Shown in pieces: positions 7,601-7,684 of a stretch of 7,684 nt of DNA. Below the pieces are notes generated by a model. That model did no database searches. It was not told the origin of the DNA and saw nothing but the letters and a program-made list of their open reading frames with translations. The stretch lies in the NCBI GenBank assembly GCA_002408445.1, contig DHSK01000184.1, positions 1 to 7,684 of the forward strand, read 5' to 3'. Numbering within the stretch: position 1 is the stretch's first letter; each line of letters begins with the position of its first letter. The translations under genes were made by a program, and so were the position numbers. This stretch comes from Syntrophomonas sp. UBA5288. Lineage in GTDB: Bacteria; Bacillota; Syntrophomonadia; Syntrophomonadales; Syntrophomonadaceae.

Positions 7601-7684
7601 GTACTAATCATTTGACAATGGCTTCCCTGGACCCTGGAGCAGGAACTCCAGAGTATAAAGTTTGCCTTGTCAACGTAAGGAGGG
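4660..7684 (+). CDS. fdnG: Formate dehydrogenase-N type alpha subunit, selenocysteine form (TGA read through; 3' end cut by window edge)
   Basis: Catalytic molybdopterin subunit of an exported formate dehydrogenase. From ATG at 4660 the frame is open for 1008 codons apart from one TGA at codon 197 (5248-5250). The context is QARI-TGA-HAPTVAS, the same place as selenocysteine 196 in E. coli FdnG (QARV-Sec-HGPTVAS), so the TGA is read as Sec, and an automatic caller would wrongly end the gene at 196 residues. Features in order are a Tat signal (TRRGFLK, residues 4-10), the [4Fe-4S] cysteines 49, 52, 56 and 84, Sec197-His198, the formate dehydrogenase signature HPVAMRW with VIVVDPRFTRTA, Arg442 in ALRGEPN, and the C-terminal pterin-binding domain. 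It ends at LVNVRR, a few residues short of the family end. The terminal AAGGAGGG probably serves the next gene, expected to be the FdnH-like Fe-S subunit. Function requires SelA, SelB, SelC and SelD, which are not in the window. Confidence 0.96.
5248..5279 (+). promoter_or_regulatory. Selenocysteine codon and SECIS hairpin
   Basis: The UGA at 5248-5250 is followed after exactly 11 nt by a hairpin. GGTGGC (5262-5267) pairs with GTCACC (5274-5279), including one G-U pair, around the loop AAGTCT (5268-5273). E. coli fdhF has its SelB-binding stem-loop 11 nt after UGA with the very similar loop AGGUCU, so spacing, stem length and a loop containing GU all agree. The element lies inside the coding sequence and should recruit SelB with Sec-tRNA to the stalled ribosome. 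Confidence 0.9.
7662..7684 (+). repeat. Terminal exact repeat, right end (inverse of 1-23)
   Basis: The last 23 bases equal the reverse complement of the first 23. They encode the end of LVNVRR and contain AAGGAGGG, a good ribosome binding site for a gene just outside the window. Divergent sequence precedes the block in both arms, so an identical tract begins here and probably continues outward. Confidence 0.9.

Larger units (their letters stand above)
4388..7684 (+). repeat. Right arm of large inverted duplication
   Basis: This arm matches the reverse complement of 1-3297 from the first bases before the riboswitch (TTGATAGCTCC against TTAATAGCTCC) through leader, coding sequence and the last base of the window. 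Identity is uneven: high in the aptamer, very high in the first 225 coding bases and in 7375-7607, lower between. There are small indels but no net frame change. Confidence 0.93.

Overview
The window is a large imperfect inverted duplication. Two divergent genes for the catalytic (alpha) subunit of an exported, FdnG-type formate dehydrogenase point away from a shared central region. The left gene is on the minus strand (3013 to the left edge) and the right gene on the plus strand (4660 to the right edge). Each arm is about 3.3 kb and they flank a unique spacer of about 1.1 kb (3298-4387). Both genes stay open to the window edge. By comparison with E. coli FdnG, which ends LVNVEKV, they lack only the last few residues. 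The final bases (GTAAGGAGGG) also look like the ribosome binding site of a following gene, most likely the iron-sulfur beta subunit.

The two enzymes are not equivalent. The plus-strand gene has an in-frame TGA at codon 197 (5248-5250), exactly where FdnG carries selenocysteine. A bacterial SECIS-type hairpin begins 11 nt after it, so this is a selenoprotein and not a broken gene. The minus-strand gene has TGC (cysteine) at the matching codon 196 and keeps a hairpin at the same 11-nt distance with an altered loop, which looks like a fossil SECIS. The window therefore encodes a selenium-dependent and a selenium-independent isozyme side by side.

Upstream of each gene is a conserved structured leader of about 280 nt. 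It holds a candidate molybdenum/tungsten cofactor (Moco/Tuco) riboswitch at 4394-4486 (+) and 3200-3291 (-), followed by terminator-like sequence and a purine-rich Shine-Dalgarno. Homology between the arms starts a few bases before the aptamer, so the promoters differ. On the selenium side I see a plausible extended -10 promoter overlapped by a Fur-box-like palindrome (4251-4282). I found no convincing promoter on the cysteine side.

Identity between the arms is mosaic. The first 225 coding bases and a 233-bp block near the 3' end are about 97-98% identical, mostly or wholly with synonymous differences. The middle of the proteins is much more diverged, roughly 70% identical by eye. This suggests gene conversion at both ends of the genes.

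The spacer holds a possible 43-aa ORF with a strong ribosome binding site (+) and an unrecognised degraded reading frame (-), and is otherwise AT-rich with no gene I can support.

The selenoprotein, Gram-positive-like Shine-Dalgarno sequences, moderate base composition and Tat-exported formate dehydrogenase fit an anaerobic clostridial Firmicute, possibly a syntroph or acetogen-like relative. The genus cannot be fixed from the sequence alone. In such organisms these enzymes face the outside of the membrane and either oxidise formate or make it from CO2 for interspecies electron transfer; which direction applies here is inference.
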